Assembly: GCA_002633005.1 (NCBI GenBank)
Contig: NMRA01000027.1
Location: 225,265 to 289,264 of the forward strand
Direction: 5' to 3'
Length of the DNA stretch: 64,000 nucleotides
Source: Phoronis australis
Taxonomy: Eukaryota; Phoronida; Phoronidae
The translations under genes were made by a program, and so were the position numbers. Every line of letters begins with the position of its first letter. The first letter of the stretch is position 1. This document shows, one piece after another, positions 1-13,205 of this stretch. The notes beneath the pieces are model-generated. The model did no database searches. It was not told the origin of the DNA and saw only the letters and a program-made list of their open reading frames with translations.

Positions 1-647
1 TGCGGGGTGTGGGACTGTTGTTTTCCCTCATCGTCACCTGATGCCTGTTGCGAGCTGAAATGGGTTGGGACCCATTTTTCTGTTTTACCCGCAGATTACC
101 TGATGCCACATCTTAAAAGGGCCGGAATTCGTTTTCTTACCTAATGCCACCAAATGGCAGACATGAAGCGCAGGTTTCAAAATGAGTAGGGTGCAGATGA
201 TTAATTACATGTGCTATTTTTGGCCTAACGGAATTTATAACAAATAGGTTGTAAGAGTTTACAATCCCAAACATGTGTAACTTCACCTCTTGGTTTAAGT
301 AAAAAATCGGACACTGAAAATAACGGAAATTCGTTGAGTATGACGCCATAATAGGAAATAAATTTTCGTGCTGAAGTCCTCGGTATTAACTGCAAATGTC
401 AAATTTGGCGGCGTGAATGAACATGAGCTGGGGCAGTGTAGCACGTGTGTTGGGTGCTTTGTTTAGTCTACGGTTATCCAGTCTGGTTGCCAAGCTTCAA
501 ATTTCCCTGCTTAGCTGACTTAAAAACGAAAATCGAGCTAGGCATTTTATTGAGCCACTGATGGATTTAATGTACTTGTTGTTAACGGAAATGGACTCCT
601 ATCACTGAAAGGAGTAATATTAGATCGATTATATGAGAGTAAAAGGT
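1..647. repeat. Direct repeat, copy 1 (continues to window edge)
   Basis: This stretch is nearly identical to 1308-1941 in the same orientation, with scattered substitutions and small indels. It ends at the single N at 648, so the copy boundary coincides with an assembly join. It holds no gene I can support; short open frames in it recur as shadows in copy 2. It may be a real tandem duplication of the upstream region of the SNTX-GTPase gene, or two haplotypes placed side by side. Confidence 0.9.
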
Positions 648-648
648 N

Positions 649-1307
649 GGCAACGGTGTTCAGTCATTGGTCGAAGTTGGAATGTGGAATTTTGAGATGA
701 AATTGATGAATTACGGGATAAAACTCACCGTTTCCGTTATAGAAATGATTTTTCCGCACTTGAAAGTTAATGTGTCTACAGAACACAGGCCTGGTTGCGC
801 CATTTTTAACTTATGAGCCTACTCGGTGCAAATTAGACCTTCATCACCATCTAGACACTACATAAAATAGGTTTTAACGAGGGCTGTTTGTTGTCATTTT
901 CAAGTAGGAATATTTAATGAAAGATTTCTGTAATTTAGACTTCGAATATTTGCGAAGGTCACTGCGGGCAGAGAGGTACAATTCCTAGCTGTGGAGGTAG
1001 AATATTCTTAATTTCTTAGTTTGAAAAACTTCGGTTGGCTGAACTGTCAAGGACACCCAGCTTGTATAGGTACTAACTATTTGCAGTCTGGGCTGTGTTC
1101 TGTGAACTCAAGAAACTCGATAAAATGAAAGAGTAGCGCTACTAACCCTCCCGAGATATTGTCATTCGTATTAGAAGCGTCGGCAATTGACCACACTAGC
1201 TAAAGTTTTGCTTGTACGGAATGACGTACCTAGTTGTGCTGAAAGGGACGGATCCTGAAACCTGCACCGACTTTGGTTTAATAGAGGTTGCCTGATACCA
1301 GCAGAAA
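649..1307. other. Spacer between the two direct-repeat copies
   Basis: No coding exon, RNA gene or recognisable repeat is seen here. It separates the two copies of the ~640 bp direct repeat, giving a repeat period of about 1.3 kb. Confidence 0.5.
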
Positions 1308-1941
1308 TGCGGGGTGTGGGACTGTTGTTTTTCCCTCATCGTCACCTGTCGCCTGTTGCGAGCTGAAATGGGTTGAGACCCATTTTTCTGTTTTACCCGC
1401 AGATTACCTGATGCCACATCTTAAAAGGGCCGGAATTCTTTTTCTTACCTTATGCCACCAAATGGCAGACGTGAAGCGCAGGTTTCAAAATGAGTACGGC
1501 GCAGACCAGAATCTATGATTAATTACATGTGCTATTTTTGGCCTAACGGAATTTATAACAAATAGGTTGGAAGAGTTTACAATCCCAAACATGTGCAACT
1601 TCACCTCTTGGTTTAAGCAAAAATCGGACACGGAAAATAATGGAAATTCGTTGACTGTGACGCGATTATAGGAAATAAGAGGTCCTCGGTATTAACTGCA
1701 AATGTCAAATTTTGCGGCGTGAATGAACATGAGCTGGGGCAGTGTAGCACGTGTGTTGGGTGCTTTGTTTAGTCTACGGTTATCCAGTCTGGTTGCCAAG
1801 CTTCAAATTTCCCTGCTTAGCTGGCTTAAAAACGAAAATCGAACTAGGCATTTTATTGAGCCACTGATGGATTTAATGTTCTTGTTGTTAACGGAAATGG
1901 ACTTCTATCACTGAAAGATCGATTATATGAGAGTAAAAGGT
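1308..1941. repeat. Direct repeat, copy 2
   Basis: This is the second copy of the segment at 1-647. Similarity starts at the first base of the window and is lost just after the shared end near 1941. It lies about 170 bp upstream of the first exon of the SNTX-GTPase gene, so it could contain promoter sequence for that gene. No gene is evident inside. Confidence 0.88.
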
Positions 1942-2110
1942 CGAATTCGATTTCCTTTTTAAGACAGCTAAACATCTGGAGTGAAGTGCAGCTTTAAAAG
2001 GAAGATAGGCATGAGAAACAGTTGGTGAAATAGGGATGTTGTGATCGTAGGTGGGAACGATGAATGCAAACATAACGCCATGTCTGTTTTATCTGTTTAC
2101 AGCAGGCATC

Positions 2111-5100
2111 ATGTTCCAGTCGGTGATAAACAGAGCTGCCCTTGGTAGAGCAGCAAACATCGGTTCTCTCTATGACGTCAGAACAGAGAGCTTCCTGGTA
2201 AATTGTAATTGTAATAAGGATATGCAAGTGTGTATTCAAATGCTGTCCAGTAGTTTCAATTGCACCCTGATCCTTTTCGTGTTATCTTTATGGGATAGGA
2301 AAATGGAAGCACACTCAGGTGTACTGTAAACCAAACCAAAGCGTTTTGTTAGAGTGACACTGTAAGCTGTGGTCATTGTGATCTCAACCCGCTTTTATTA
2401 TCTGTATTATGTCTCAAGTAATACCAGTTAAAGTTGCAAAGACATGCTTTTCATGTTCAGCTGATTTAGATACGCCAGTTGACTTCAATAAAAAGAGAGT
2501 TGTCAAGAGTTCACCAGACTGACTGAATTCGAGGCTGGGACCAATATCCCACTACCAATGTGCCCCTGTCGATTTAATTTTTTTTTACGCTCATGCCCCT
2601 GTATTTTCCAAGTTTCCTGGCGGATTTTTATGACATTTACTACAGGTTTCTGTTGAGAAGGCGACGACACCTTCTCAGTTCCGTTCATATCAAAAGTTAC
2701 TTTTGAAGAAAGGTTTACGTATAGCAGCTTAATTAGTTTCAATAGTAATGCTTTGAATTCCATGTGTTCTCCGAGTTCAATTAATACACTCACATGATCG
2801 TGGCAAATGCGCAATTTACAAAGTTGCTTCAATTTGTTTTCAGCATGACTCTTTGTTTGAGACTAAAGTTGATGATAGCAGTATAGACAAAATGGAGTTG
2901 GGTGACACGTCCATTGAACTTGTGATGTCAGACAACATACAAGAAAAGTTTAATAAGTTAAACATTGAAGCAGAGCTTCAAGTAAGTTTCCTAGCGGGTT
3001 TGGTGAAGTTGAGTGGCTCAGGATCTTACCTGAACGATGTCAAGAAAAGCGCTAGGTCACAAAACATGAGCCTGATATACAAGATCCGCACAGTAAACGA
3101 AGAGTTCCTGCTTCGTCAAAACAGAGGAAAAATCGACACAGCAGTGTTGACGTCAGTGAAGGAATGTGGAACTTCGGCAACCCATGTCGTCGTTGGAATT
3201 GACTGGGGAGCGGTCTGTTCCATAACTTGCGAGTATGAAAACTCCGAGAATAAAGACGAGACTGAGGTTAAAGGAGCCTTACAAGGTGTGCTTGAGAAGA
3301 TGAAATCCCTTGTCAGTGCAAAGGGTTCGGTAGCAGACACCGACGAGAACAAGACGACAACGTTCACTTTTAAATGTAAGTCTGATGTTTCTTCAACCAG
3401 TCAGGATCTTCCAACTACATTTGAGGGAGCCCTACAACTTGCCAAGTCTCTTCCAAGCTTAATAAAGGACACAAATGACGGTAAAGGTGTTCCTGTTCTC
3501 TACATGTTGATGCCACTTGATGCTGTTGTGAAGATGTGCAAACTACAAATTTCGTTAGAAATTTGCTTTAGGCCCATTGCAGAAGACACCATCAAAAGAA
3601 CTACCCAAGTTGTCGAAAAAATGGCCGCACAAAGCCAGCGTTTCCACGATATCCAAGTGGATTTACATAGATTGAGCGACTACGTTTCAGAGAAAACTCT
3701 TGTTAAGATTGATAAGTACGTCGACGAGATTTCCATTGAGACAGCTGCCTTTAGAATGAAACTCCAAGCGTTACTCAAACAGATTCGTCGCCACGAAGCC
3801 GACTTGTCGGAACTAGAAACATTTCTTTGCAGATCCTTGGGCGAGTCTAGTCAACTCTCGACGTACGAAGCTCAAATAAGAGAATTTGACAAAGAATTCA
3901 ACAAGGTAAATGACATCAAAGCTTGGAAGGCTAGGGGTATTGTCTATTTTGGAAAGAATGATCGATTTGTTGCCGATGACGCGCATACAGTGTACGTCTT
4001 TTATAAACCAAAGGAAGACACGAAAAGAAATGTGCAAATGCAAGAATTCTTTTTACGCTGCCATAAGACGTCCGGAAATCAGCGTGACATCCATTTTAAG
4101 GTTATCGACGAAACAGTTAGAGCTGACTTGTGGACGAATGAAGGAAGACCTGTGATTGTGGTGTATACAAATGGCGTGAAAGTCTGTGGCGACTTGTATG
4201 AAAAAGAAGGGCGAGACACTGAAATGTGTCTTATGAAACACCATAAAGCTACACCTTGTCGGTATAAGCCTGTCGAGAGAGCTAACGTGAAAATTCGATG
4301 TCCAAACTCCGTTGCCGGAAATGGACAGTGTTCCGGTAGTCCAATCACGTGGAAATGTGTCAAGTGTAAAGAAGTTGTTGAGTATGGTTTGAAGACCTTG
4401 GCCTTTTACTGCAAATGTGGAGAGTCAGTTCCGTCTGCTTCTGCATTCCGATGTAACGAAAGTGGGCATGGAATTGACTACGTACAGTACCCAGATGACA
4501 CACTGCGTGACGAGTTGTCATATCTGAGAGCCATGAAAGAAACGAACATCTTAATATTGGGAGAAACAGGTGTTGGGAAATCTACGTGGATAAATGGTAT
4601 AGTCAATTACTTATCCTTCGCAGATTTGAACGAAGCCAAGGATGCCGAGGATTACTTTGTTTTAATCCCTTCCGAGTTCACATTCACAAAGGACGGGAAA
4701 TCTCTTGTGATAAAGATGGGTAAAGCAAATGACAACGAAATTTTGCAAGCTGGACACTCAGCGACTCAAGAGACAAGATCGTATATTTTTCATGTTGGTG
4801 ACCAAAAAATTCGATTGATCGACACTCCAGGTATCGGGGACAGCAGAGGGCTGGAACAAGACAGAAAGAATTTTGACAATATTCTTGCCTACCTGAGTTA
4901 CTATGAAGAAATCCATGCCGTATGCATTCTTTTAAAGCCAAACAACTCCAGGTTGACAGCAATGTTTAGATTTTGTATTCAAGAGCTGTTAGCTCGCTTG
5001 CACACTTCTGCCAAGGACAATATCGTCTTCTGCTTCACCAACGCTCGCGCGACATTCTACCAACCCGGGGATACACTGCCAGCACTGAACAAGATGCTAG

Positions 5101-6356
5101 ATGATAAACAGATTGGAATAAGTGCAACACCACACAATTATTACTGCTTCGATAACGAGCCATTCAGGTTTTTGGCTTGTCTTCACAATGGAGTCACATT
5201 CGGTGATGAGGACATCAGAACCTACGCAGCGAGTTGGGACAGAGCAGTGTCTGAAACCAATCGGTTGTTTGGACAAATAAATCTGATGCCACCGCATAAG
5301 GTGAGAAACACCATCAGCATGAACGAGGCGCGTAGAGTGATATTGGCAATGAGCAAGCCGATGGCAGAAGTTGCAAAAACGATTCAAGAAAATGTCCAAA
5401 CTGCCAATGAAGCAAAACAACAAATAGATTTGCACAGAAATGACATGTCAAACCTACAAAAGCAGTTACAGTTTAAGGGAGTGGACCTCGTTCGAGAGGA
5501 ATTGCCATATCCGACTACAGTCTGTGCCCATGGAGACTGCATCGAAAGACTCTCTGTTGGCCAAAGTAACATACAGAAAGTTAATTACAAGCAAGTGTGC
5601 CACAGTCACTGTAACTTATCTGGAATTCCAACAGAGACTACTAATGACTCTCGCCTGCAGAGCTGTTGGTGCATCAACGGAACAAACTGCCATCAATGCG
5701 GCCATCACTATACGCATCACATGCATCTTACGTATACCTTAGAGAAAGTGGAGAAGGTGTTCATCTCCAAGGAAGTACAGAAGCAAATTCTAAGCAAAGC
5801 GTCTCTAACTGAGCAAAAGGAAGCTCTCAAAAGAAGCATCGATTCCAAAGTCAATGAACTGCAAAGCGAAGAAACAACCATCTTGCACATAAGCGCTAAA
5901 TATGGCGCATTCCTAAAAGAAAACGCAATCATCCCCTACAATGACGCAGTTGGCGATTATCTTGACTTGTCCATAAAACAGGAAGAAGATAAAGCCGATC
6001 TCTTGCGAAATAAAGAGTTCCTGACACGTCTGCAAGAACTTAAGGAGGAATATGAAAAAGAGAAGCAGATTCTTGATAGAGCCATCGCCCAGGGGGAAGA
6101 GACAACTCCCGAACAGGTTATGCAACTTCAGCGACAGCTATTTGAGCTAAAACATTTTGGACCGACCCTCAAGAGAATTTTTGATGGAATTTCTATCAGC
6201 CGTTCAGTCAATGGGATGCAGTTTCAGGAAACTGTTGCTCCTTTCAATCAAAATGGGTCACGTCACAACGTTGGTCACGAATCCGGAGCTACAAAAATGG
6301 TGGTTATGAAACGTGAGAACTGGTTTCGAAGACAGTGGGACAATTTTTGGAAGTAG
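2111..6356 (+). CDS. SNTX-like domain / P-loop GTPase fusion protein
   Basis: Model: exons 2111-2197 and 2844-6356 (stop TAG), phase 0, about 1199 residues. An in-frame ATG at 2060 would add 17 residues and cannot be excluded. Exon 1 carries the family's opening motif (ALGRAANIGSLYDVRTES). Residues to ~260 follow the SNTX/stonustoxin N-terminal pattern, including the ATHVVVGIDWGA segment, and a helical region follows (~265-375). Cysteines at 515, 525, 534, 537, 552, 554 and 566 look zinc-binding. The GTPase domain (~598-800) has a P-loop GETGVGKST (602-610), a G3 motif DTPGIGD (689-695) and TNAR (761-764) where NKxD is usual, as in AIG1/septin-like GTPases. A Cys/His cluster (~922-990, CWC, CHQCGHH) lies between two predicted coiled coils. 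No signal peptide or SPRY domain is seen. Cytosolic defence or membrane-acting function is inference only. The main exon is intact, so the gene looks functional. Confidence 0.85.
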
Positions 6357-7962
6357 AAAACGACTAAAAGGAATTACTCACGTTCTTTGTAATGTTAAGG
6401 TCCTTTATGTAAAACAATTTTGAGATTGCGCTATATGTTTCATAGTGCATATTTTATATTTAGAGTATGTTGGAAATGTTAGCACCAAATACTTGTAGCT
6501 CTTGAAATCTGGTAAACATTTCTTTGGCCTCGCACAACTCCATGACTGAACCTTATATGTAAACACGCAGCTGCGTCTGATAATGCTTTCATTGTCTTAT
6601 TTTATATTTTGAATCTGGCGTTTTTGAAAATTAGTCCTCTACAAAAACCTGTACTGTGTGCTGTAGGTTGGTTGGATGGGATTCGCTTACTGGACACGTA
6701 TTTTTGGTTATTGTGTAAAACGTGATTTTCTTTATAAATTTGTGTGGGCCCAACGTGGAGAGTTCGGGTTTAATCTTTGCAGTATACTTGTTTGACTAAA
6801 GAAGCCAATTTAAAACCAGCACGAATCATGCACTTCGGCCACATGACCACAAGATTTAACTTGAGGCAAAGAATTCGGCAAGTTGGATCAACTTTTAATT
6901 AAAACAATGCTTTGTCGCTACTTTTTGGATTAATTAGTGCTTCCCCAGTCTTCTATTAGTTACTTATTTAGTGAAATTTACTGCGGAGATATATATTATT
7001 ATTAACTACATAGAGATATTAGTAGTGCATATTAACTACTCAAAGATATTTATTAGTAGTGCTTATTTGTACCAAGCTGTTTAAAGCTTGGTTGAACTAG
7101 TCTTATTGTGCAGTTATTGTATAGTACTGCTAAATTGTGAACATTGTGCGTAGGATGGTGTGTGAATACTTGTGTAGGTTACATATTGACTTTATCAAAT
7201 GGCACATAACGCGTGACAAATAGTAGTGGCTTACCATAGACTTTTACGGATAACGGAAACCGATGCGTACGCATCCAAGGGCAAATTACAGAACCGATTG
7301 TAGAATGAGTTGACCATAAATCGAGTCTTTGGTTTCGAGTTGGACATGCGTACCAAGCGAACAGACGTGGTAGACACCTTGGTAGGGAAAATAAGCCGAT
7401 TTTTTCACAACTACCACAAGCAAACGTTTTGAAAATTACAAAATTTAGGCTATTCCCCGATGTTTTTATATGTAGCCCCGTGACTGTCAACGTTTTTACT
7501 CTTTCCGTAGCTCTTATCCACAAATTACCCTGAATTCCTTCCGTAATCAAAGAAAAACGCCACGTGGATTTTCACATGGCAAATCAACAGGACACTAGTC
7601 AACCTACTTCCCTTCCCCTCTCATGTCTCTACCATCTGTTTATGACCAAGGCAAAAGGCTTTAAGAAAAAATCGTGAGATTCCGGCAAATCAATCATTCA
7701 CAGCCCGAAACGAAGTCCATGAGGATCTGATCCACGAAACTGCCATGTCTCCTAGACTGCATGAATTACAAGTGTTTCAATGCGCATAGATTAAAGTTTT
7801 ATGTTCAAATGTATTTACGTAGCTAATATCTGTGTCTAATACCGTACCAGGAAAATTGCTGTGTTGTACCAAATGAATAGTTCGCGACATCTGTTGTCAA
7901 ATATATCCAATAATGACACGACAATGCGTTGCATATCCATCACTGATACCTTGCACTGGTTC

Positions 7963-8031
7963 CCGACAGAGTCGAACATAACCGTCGGAAATATTTCATT
8001 ATATATAATCCGTTAGGATCGACTCTGTCGG
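7963..8031. repeat. Inverted repeat, 13-bp arms
   Basis: The arm CCGACAGAGTCGA (7963-7975) is repeated as its perfect reverse complement at 8019-8031 across a 43-nt loop. It may be the fold-back end of a small mobile element. No transcript evidence can be read from sequence. Confidence 0.6.
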
Positions 8032-9399
8032 TAACAATTTTACACCCTTCAGAAATCTGCTATATTACAAGGGGCGCATCCAAAATTTTGAGTTATGGGG
8101 GCAAGGGCACAGGAATAACCAGAATTTCGCCACATGCGTGCGTCCAGCCTAAAATGTAGGGATACAGGGGTCTCGAATCTTTGGCTTTGTGGACCTTATT
8201 ACTAAAAAAAAAACGATAAACGGGGTTTGTCCAAGGCCTATGCATTTGCATTCGCCCCCCGAGCCCCCTGGGTGCGCGCATACGCTAGTTAGCAATTCGC
8301 ACCCCCAACTGCCAAATGCATCGTATCTGGGATAATTTTAGGGGGCGCATGGCCCCCTTGCCCCCCCCCCCCCTAAATCCGCCACTGTTTACGGTAAATT
8401 TACAGCTTTCAGAAGCTTGCTATACTGCCGTACTTACACCAAATTGATACCTAGGACTTTTGTACCCGCGGGTGAAACTTACGGGATATTTGAAATTGTC
8501 GCCCCCCAATAACTTCAGAAACTTTGGTAAAGGGTGGCTGACAGTCCAAAAATCTGCCAGCTGTTTGCACGGCAAACTAAGTGTCACACTCGATCATTGT
8601 AAAAAATTAGTTTCACCCCTTGGTTGTCGTTGAATGTAACAATAATGCATTGCTACACGATCAGTTTGCATGGTACTCAACTAAACACGTTATATCAATA
8701 CTGCCTTTGAGTTTACCCCCAATGGCAAAAAATGTATTTATTTTGCAGCAATTTACAAGTTCACAACGTAACCTTGTGAACAGTTAGTTGCACTCAACAT
8801 ATCAAACGTACAATATCTGAAACAACACCGTCAACGTTGACTGTGACTTGAACACCAGAAATACTCAATGGCCTATTTTGGAAAACGAGTCGGTTGTCAA
8901 GCTAGTTTTTTGTTCAGTAAACGTTCTAGGCTCCTATGGGTTGCAGTTTACTTTTCTATCTAGAGAGAGACTCGAGAAGCTTGTCTCCTGTTTGTCAAGG
9001 GACAAAAGGACCAATTACCGATAAGTTCGTGTCGAGTTTTGAGAAAAATCATCAAAGGTAGAACTTCTAAGAGAACCAATAGCTCGATCCCTTTGACATT
9101 CCGGCATCTCCTTGAACATGTTAGTCGGACACATTATTACAAGAAAAAGTTGATCCAGAATACCATAGTACCACAAAGAAAGAGTGTTGGGGTCCGCCTG
9201 TTTTGCATTTGACATGAAACACGACTGGTAAACTTCAATCCCGTTCACAGGTTTCTTTTCCAATATCAGCTCTTCTGAGGGAAGTGGTTGTACGTCTTTG
9301 GCCTAATGGTCTGACTTCTCCTGACTTTTCTATGATGAATAATAATAAAACGCTGCGAAGGTTTTAAGCAGGTTAGTTTTGCTATTTTGAATTAATACC

Positions 9400-9660
9400 C
9401 GGATATGGAATCAAAGCAGGCAAGTTTGAGATATATATTCGGTATGTGAATTCACTACCGATAATTTCCGAAAAAGGGCGGGCATGAATAACGGAATTTA
9501 CGATACCAACAACATAAGTACCGTTGAAATTCAAATACGGGTTACCCGCACACAGAGAGCAAAATGCTGACCTTTTCATTACGCCTGGAAATGTAGTACA
9601 CACGATTGCAATGAGACAGCAACAGATTTGTGACATGTGAACCTGAAGAAGAAATTTTGA
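9400..9660. repeat. Dispersed repeat family A, copy 1
   Basis: This segment aligns with 12975-13205 in the same orientation. Shared blocks are the ATATATTCGGTATGT motif, a block around GGAATTTACGATA, and the block CTTTTCATTACGCCT near the end. The copies are clearly diverged with indels, which fits an old interspersed repeat. No coding capacity is evident. Confidence 0.7.
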
Positions 9661-10572
9661 TCGGATTCGCAACATGTCATTGATATTTGGAAGGTGTTGG
9701 TCACGGTCGTTGCTCGTTTTATGTGTTTTGGTCACGGCAAAGGCACAGTGTAACGGTTAAAGAGACCTAGAACGCGATAAACAGACTAAATAAGTTGCAA
9801 TGTTGAAAGTGGTTGTCTCCACTGAAACAGAATTCAACCTGCTCATCAGGTATTTTTAGGGTTTGTTCGAAAAGACTTTAATTTCTGTTGAATTCATAGC
9901 ATTTTATTTTCAAATTTTAAATAACGACCTGTCAACTGGTCACCACTTCGTTGATTTTTCCCCACAAGGCAAAGCACGTCTCCTTATTTGGTATGGCAAG
10001 ACATTGATAAAACAAATTTCCCTTAAATGGAAAATGTGACCTTTGACCATAAGCTACTTCAAGCATCTGACTGTAAGCGCATGTGCGCATTTATCGTAAG
10101 TGGGAGGGAGAGTTTTTCCTTCGCGCGTATTTCAAAAATCGTAAATTTTGTGAATTTGTCTGGAAAGTGGGGAACGTGAATTACTCTTTACTAGACGTTG
10201 TGAGAAGGTACTTTCCTCGTAAACTGTTTAAAAGATATTTTTGACGAGCTTTCGCGTTCTATGCCTCTTTAAATAAGTATATGTAAACAACAGTTTATTT
10301 AAAGTTGCATGCTGTACAAACCGGACATTAGCACCAGTGTAACTTTCCGATGATTTATTTTAACTATTGTAGCTTATGTCCGAAAATAACGAACAGAGAA
10401 CAACAGGAAGGAATTTTCCTTAAGGCCCAAGGCTACATAACTCACAAGAATTACATTCACATGAAAGTGAGAAAGGGGAATATTAATTTTTTTTGAAAAA
10501 ATATATCAAACTACTTAAACGGTCACAACTACATAAAGGCTCCAAAACCAAAGTGGTTGTGAGGTTAGTGAT

Positions 10573-10597
10573 AACCATACACCTAGAGTGTATGGTT
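10573..10597. repeat. Short perfect hairpin
   Basis: AACCATACAC and its exact reverse complement GTGTATGGTT flank a 5-nt loop (CTAGA). No run of T residues follows and no RNA family is recognised. Confidence 0.55.
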
Positions 10598-12389
10598 AAG
10601 CCTCATAGTTATTGACTTCGACTGTAGAAAATCAGAAACCACTAATTTAGGCAATGATGTATGTATTTCAATACGTAGCCTGTCTTACAATTCTTAAAAC
10701 ATGGCCTCAGCTATACATAACTTCTATGTAATTAGATATATGTTATAGATATCGTAATGGGCAAAACAAAAAGCGCACTACTGAATTTTTCGATTTCTTT
10801 GCATTTACAACATCATGTTAGAAACCGACTCACTGAGGTAAGGAAACTCAAGTATAGTGGCTTTAGGAAGGTGTTAGATTTTTTAATTGCAATTTAGCGG
10901 TAGCCAAGCCACATAATGTGTTATGATATAACATTTTCCAACAAGAAACATGAATGCTCCTTACAGTAGGCACTTACCACAACGCGTACACTTTTACGAC
11001 CACTAGAACATCTTTCGTTTGGGGTTTAGGGAAAATAAAGGGTGTGCAGTATTACCGCTGTGCGTTAGTGGACCGTACGCTCGAAAGAACATAGTTTGTC
11101 GCGAAGGAAATAGGCACGTATTTTGCCACATTTCCATATTTTTGTCCCGTGCCAGAAATGCAGAAGCAAAATCCAGTGCAATTTCGAAATGGTGCTTTTT
11201 CGGCCCTAGCTTGTTTCAAAGGATACCAAACTCGGTTTCAGTTAGCCTACACAGATCCAGTGAACTTTCACACCCAGTTTCCTCTGAAACAAAATAATGC
11301 TTTGTAACCATCGACAACCCTCAAAAGTTAGGATGAAAATTTGAAAACCCCTTTCAATGTCTGCTAAATGGGCAAGTGTAACCTAAGCTTTTCAGAGTGA
11401 ATTGACACGGCAATTGTTGGAAAAGCCACCCACCAATTAACCTATCGCAAGCTCCGCCCCGTTGGGTAATGCCGACTAACAAACAATAACTTTTACCCGG
11501 CAACGTGCTGCTTGTCGGGTAAAATGGCGTCTTGGAAACGAAGGTGTGTCAAATTTGTAGATAGGAAAATAGCCGAGGTGCTCTAGATGTTCCTTGGGTA
11601 AATTTGTAGCTACGAAAATACCCGAGAGGTGTCCCAAATGGGCCCTAAGCTTTAGTTTTATGCATAATCTAGTACTAGAAGAATCTCCACCCATTTAGAA
11701 AGTGGCTAAAAACATTGGTTTATACTCAAACTAACAAAGGTTTGTTGTCCAAGGTTTGGAGTTCAATGAAAATGTAGCCTAATGCTCCAAATGCACAATC
11801 TTTTTATTAAACCGTTCATGCTACCAACTTAATCCTTTCGCAGTAATTCTTCGACAGCTGTCTTTTTCACCAATTTAGCTTGAAAAAAGTCGGCTCAGAG
11901 ATTCCTTTTGTCAAAAAATGAGTGTCTGGATACAAATAAAAATACAGATATCGTATTAAAACCCTTTCTGCAGTAGGAAAAAGGTACCTGTTGTATTCAT
12001 GGGGAAAAGTTTACTTTGGTAGGCACCATTTTGTAAAGAAATTGTATGAGAAAAATCACCCAGCTGAGTGTCATGTCCTGTATAAACCTGTGAGAGTATC
12101 CCCTTGGAACGGTTTTAGGAGGGTACTCTGAAAGCAAAGGGTGGTGAAATGAGCCCTATCCCTATCCCTAATAATGTAGGTTGAACACAATTGTTGATTT
12201 CAGAATGTTCTTATCAGATGGTGTCTTCTGGCCTCCAGATTCCCTTCGAATTAAATAATCCTTTAAGCTGCTATGAATCTGTCTTCTGTGAAAAAACAAA
12301 TTATCCGAACAACTTACCACTATACACAGGGATCGGAATGACTATTGACAAAAACAGGAAAATTTTCCAGGTGATGTGTTGTTTCACAA

Positions 12390-12543
12390 ACAAATAGGCT
12401 TGTGTGATAGAAATATTTTTTGTGTTGTAAAATTTAACTGAAAAAATGTTTTTGTATGAATCAAATCAAAATAATGATAAAAAAGAAGAAGCTGGAAACC
12501 AAAACAGGAAATCCTTTTAAAACTAGGAAAATTCCAAGCCCTG
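12390..12543. repeat. Dispersed repeat family B, copy 1
   Basis: It begins near AGGCTTGTGTGATAGAAATAT and ends with GGAAAATTCCAAGCCCTG. Both ends recur in order at 37884-38063. The terminal CCAAGCCCTG block is also the end of the inverted-repeat element at 21092-21598, linking this copy to that transposon family. Confidence 0.7.
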
Positions 12544-12974
12544 TATATATCCCTGTGTCAACTTGTTCCTTAGTGGACTTGGAAGAACTCAAACTTAGTT
12601 ATTGCTCAAAGCCATGGTTAGTGCACTTTGACTCGCCTGGTCAAGCCAGGTTATCGAAAAGCAAACTTGGTTGTTTTTATTCATCTGAATACAGCTATCG
12701 TATTTGTTTTTTAACGAAAACTGTTGGTTAACTGAATGCATTTTGAAAATTCGGCAGTATGTACAGGCAGAGGCCGGGTGTTTACTACAGTTTATGGTCG
12801 GGTAATTACATTTAATTGGGTCTTGCTCGCACCGGACAATGCGGTCACCGCAACTGAGTCCTACTCTTGTGCCGCGCTCTCTTTGATCCCGGTAAAAGCC
12901 GCTCAGAAGGACGAGCGGTGAAATGTCACGCCATTATGCAATGCGTGACTTTCGCGAAAGCAAATGAATAGATT

Positions 12975-13205
12975 TCTCGATATGGTTAGTTTTGGATATA
13001 GAATCACCGAGATATATATATTCGGTATGTAAAATCACCACCAATGATCAATTTCCAAAAAAGGGTATGAATAAGGGAATTTACGATATCAACAAAATAT
13101 GTACTGTTCGGAGATTCACAAGTACCCTCGCACACAGAAAGCAAAATACTAACCTTTTCATTACGCCTAGTATTACAAGATTACAATGAGCCAGCGACAG
13201 ATTTT
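12975..13205. repeat. Dispersed repeat family A, copy 2
   Basis: Diverged partner of 9400-9660 in the same orientation. It lies about 400 bp upstream of the TOMM20 start codon, so it may overlap 5' flanking sequence of that gene. Confidence 0.7.

Noticed and set aside
7179-7550. 123-codon minus-strand frame in the intergenic region
   Set aside because: No domain, no splice partners and composition typical of chance open frames.
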